Assembly (NCBI GenBank): GCA_003139695.1
Contig: PLJM01000011.1
Location: 1 to 64,000, forward strand
DNA length: 64,000 bases
Direction of reading: 5' to 3'
DNA from: Candidatus Dormiibacterota bacterium
Lineage (GTDB): Bacteria; Chloroflexota; Dormibacteria; Dormibacterales; Dormibacteraceae
Below the pieces are notes generated by a model, which was given only the letters and a program-made list of their open reading frames with translations, ran no database searches and was not told the origin of the DNA. Made by a program: the position numbers and the translations under genes. This document shows positions 63,261-64,000 of this stretch, piece after piece (the stretch's first letter is position 1; each line of letters opens with the position of its first letter).

Positions 63261-64000
63261 CTACGAATACGGACCGTGCCTAATGACTACGACCACGGCG
63301 TTGACCACCGCGGCCATGACGATGAGTCCCTCGAGCGTCCGACCCAGGTGACGGCGCCGGTCCTTCACTGCCGCGATCAGTCCGACCAGGATCACCAGCA
63401 GGATCGGTACGAGCATGTAGCTGATCCGGCTCGCGTAATACCCGAGCAAATCGAGGAAGACCACCGACAGCCCGAGAACGAGGATTGAAGCCACCATGGT
63501 GGTTATCTGCCCCACCGCCACGCGGGTGCCGGTGGCGATTGCCGTAAACCAGGCCAACAGCGTCGCCATTGCGACAGGGCCCACCGTCGGCAGCGTCGCC
63601 TGCAGTGTGAGGACGGTCACCGACCACCAGTAGCTGGCTAGCGACGCGACTCCCTGCCTAACAGCGTGCGCGGCCCAGGTGAACTCCCAGTATTTTGTCG
63701 TCTCGTCGACGTAGAAGGAGCCGGCGACCGCGAGGCAAACCCCGATCCACAGGAAGTTCGGAAGGGCGAAACCCAAGGCAAGTGCGGCGGCACCTGCCAC
63801 AGTGCGAGCCGCCGGCTGCAGACGGGCGCCGATCAGGAGCGCGACACCAGCGGCGGCTCCCGCCACGATGAACGAGCCATAAGCAAGCGCGAGGGTTCCC
63901 AGGCCGAGGCCGATGCCGCCCAACGCGAGCGGGTGCCGGAGGCGGGGATTGACCAGCACAGCACGCGCGACCGCGATGGAGAGCACAGGCACGAGCAGGT
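63261..64000 (-). CDS. Polytopic membrane protein, 5' end cut off by the window
   Basis: At least 243 aa with about seven hydrophobic segments (LGGIGLGLGTLALAYGSFIVAG, GLSVVFLDLLGYYA, MLVPILLVILVGLIAAV and others). The reading frame remains open to the end of the window, so the N-terminus is missing. I recognise no catalytic motif. A C-terminal DRRRHLGRTLEGLIVMAAVVNAVVVV anchor-like region (split) ends the protein. It could belong to a glycosyltransferase-like or exporter group, but the visible part does not decide this. Confidence 0.6.
   Translation of the reverse strand, partial: LLVPVLSIAVARAVLVNPRLRHPLALGGIGLGLGTLALAYGSFIVAGAAAGVALLIGARLQPAARTVAGAAALALGFALPNFLWIGVCLAVAGSFYVDETTKYWEFTWAAHAVRQGVASLASYWWSVTVLTLQATLPTVGPVAMATLLAWFTAIATGTRVAVGQITTMVASILVLGLSVVFLDLLGYYASRISYMLVPILLVILVGLIAAVKDRRRHLGRTLEGLIVMAAVVNAVVVVIRHGPYS

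Overview
This 64 kb window is GC-rich, gene-dense bacterial chromosome with no phage, transposase or rRNA. The source is probably a soil-type member of the Chloroflexota or the related Dormibacterota (AD3), with Actinobacteria less likely. This rests on gene content only: a fused transaldolase/glucose-6-phosphate isomerase, OpcA, TrmI, a single-chain B12-dependent ribonucleotide reductase, MoxR/DUF58/TgpA, and lipoproteins with lipoboxes but no outer-membrane genes. The assignment is an inference.

Layout. 1-7.6 kb: ATP-dependent DNA ligase, an EcsC-like protein, a nickel/cobalt permease, a divergent pair for L-fucose oxidation (aldo/keto reductase and fuconate dehydratase), an uncharacterised protein, a VOC protein and a GNAT acetyltransferase. 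7.7-14.4 kb: class II ribonucleotide reductase with an elaborate upstream region, RmuC, dCMP deaminase, a NUDIX hydrolase, an SDR and a small unknown protein. 14.4-28.1 kb (minus strand): a complete 14-gene NADH dehydrogenase operon, nuoA to nuoN. 28.2-33.5 kb: Kelch lipoprotein, OsmC, DedA, a methyltransferase, TrmI and malate dehydrogenase. 33.8-41.1 kb: three tandem AAA+ ATPase genes (a fused chelatase I/D type, a chelatase I type and MoxR) followed by DUF58 and a TgpA-like transglutaminase. 41.1-52.2 kb: a proline iminopeptidase-like hydrolase, an oligopeptide ABC transporter (oppCABDF order), two paralogous propeller lipoproteins and an M3 oligopeptidase. 52.3-63.1 kb: one co-directional operon carrying the whole pentose phosphate cycle (tkt, tal-pgi, gnd, zwf, opcA, pgl, rpe, rpiA). 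A tRNA-Ser(GGA) and a truncated membrane-protein gene close the window.

How it fits together: the pentose phosphate operon makes NADPH and ribose phosphate, the reductase and dCMP deaminase turn ribonucleotides into DNA precursors, complex I and malate dehydrogenase serve respiration, and the Opp system with its flanking peptidases suggests peptide scavenging.

The most unusual content is non-coding. (i) A dispersed intergenic element is made of two near-palindromic units whose centres are always 41-43 bp apart; there are five copies. (ii) A second repeat family folds as up to three hairpins with compensatory stem changes, and one copy supplies the ribosome binding site of tgpA. (iii) Thirteen genes that begin transcription units have a TANNNT -10 box only 6-9 nt before the start codon and mostly lack a Shine-Dalgarno sequence, which points to widespread leaderless transcription. 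(iv) Two genes appear to start at CTG inside the stop codon of the gene before (CTGA).
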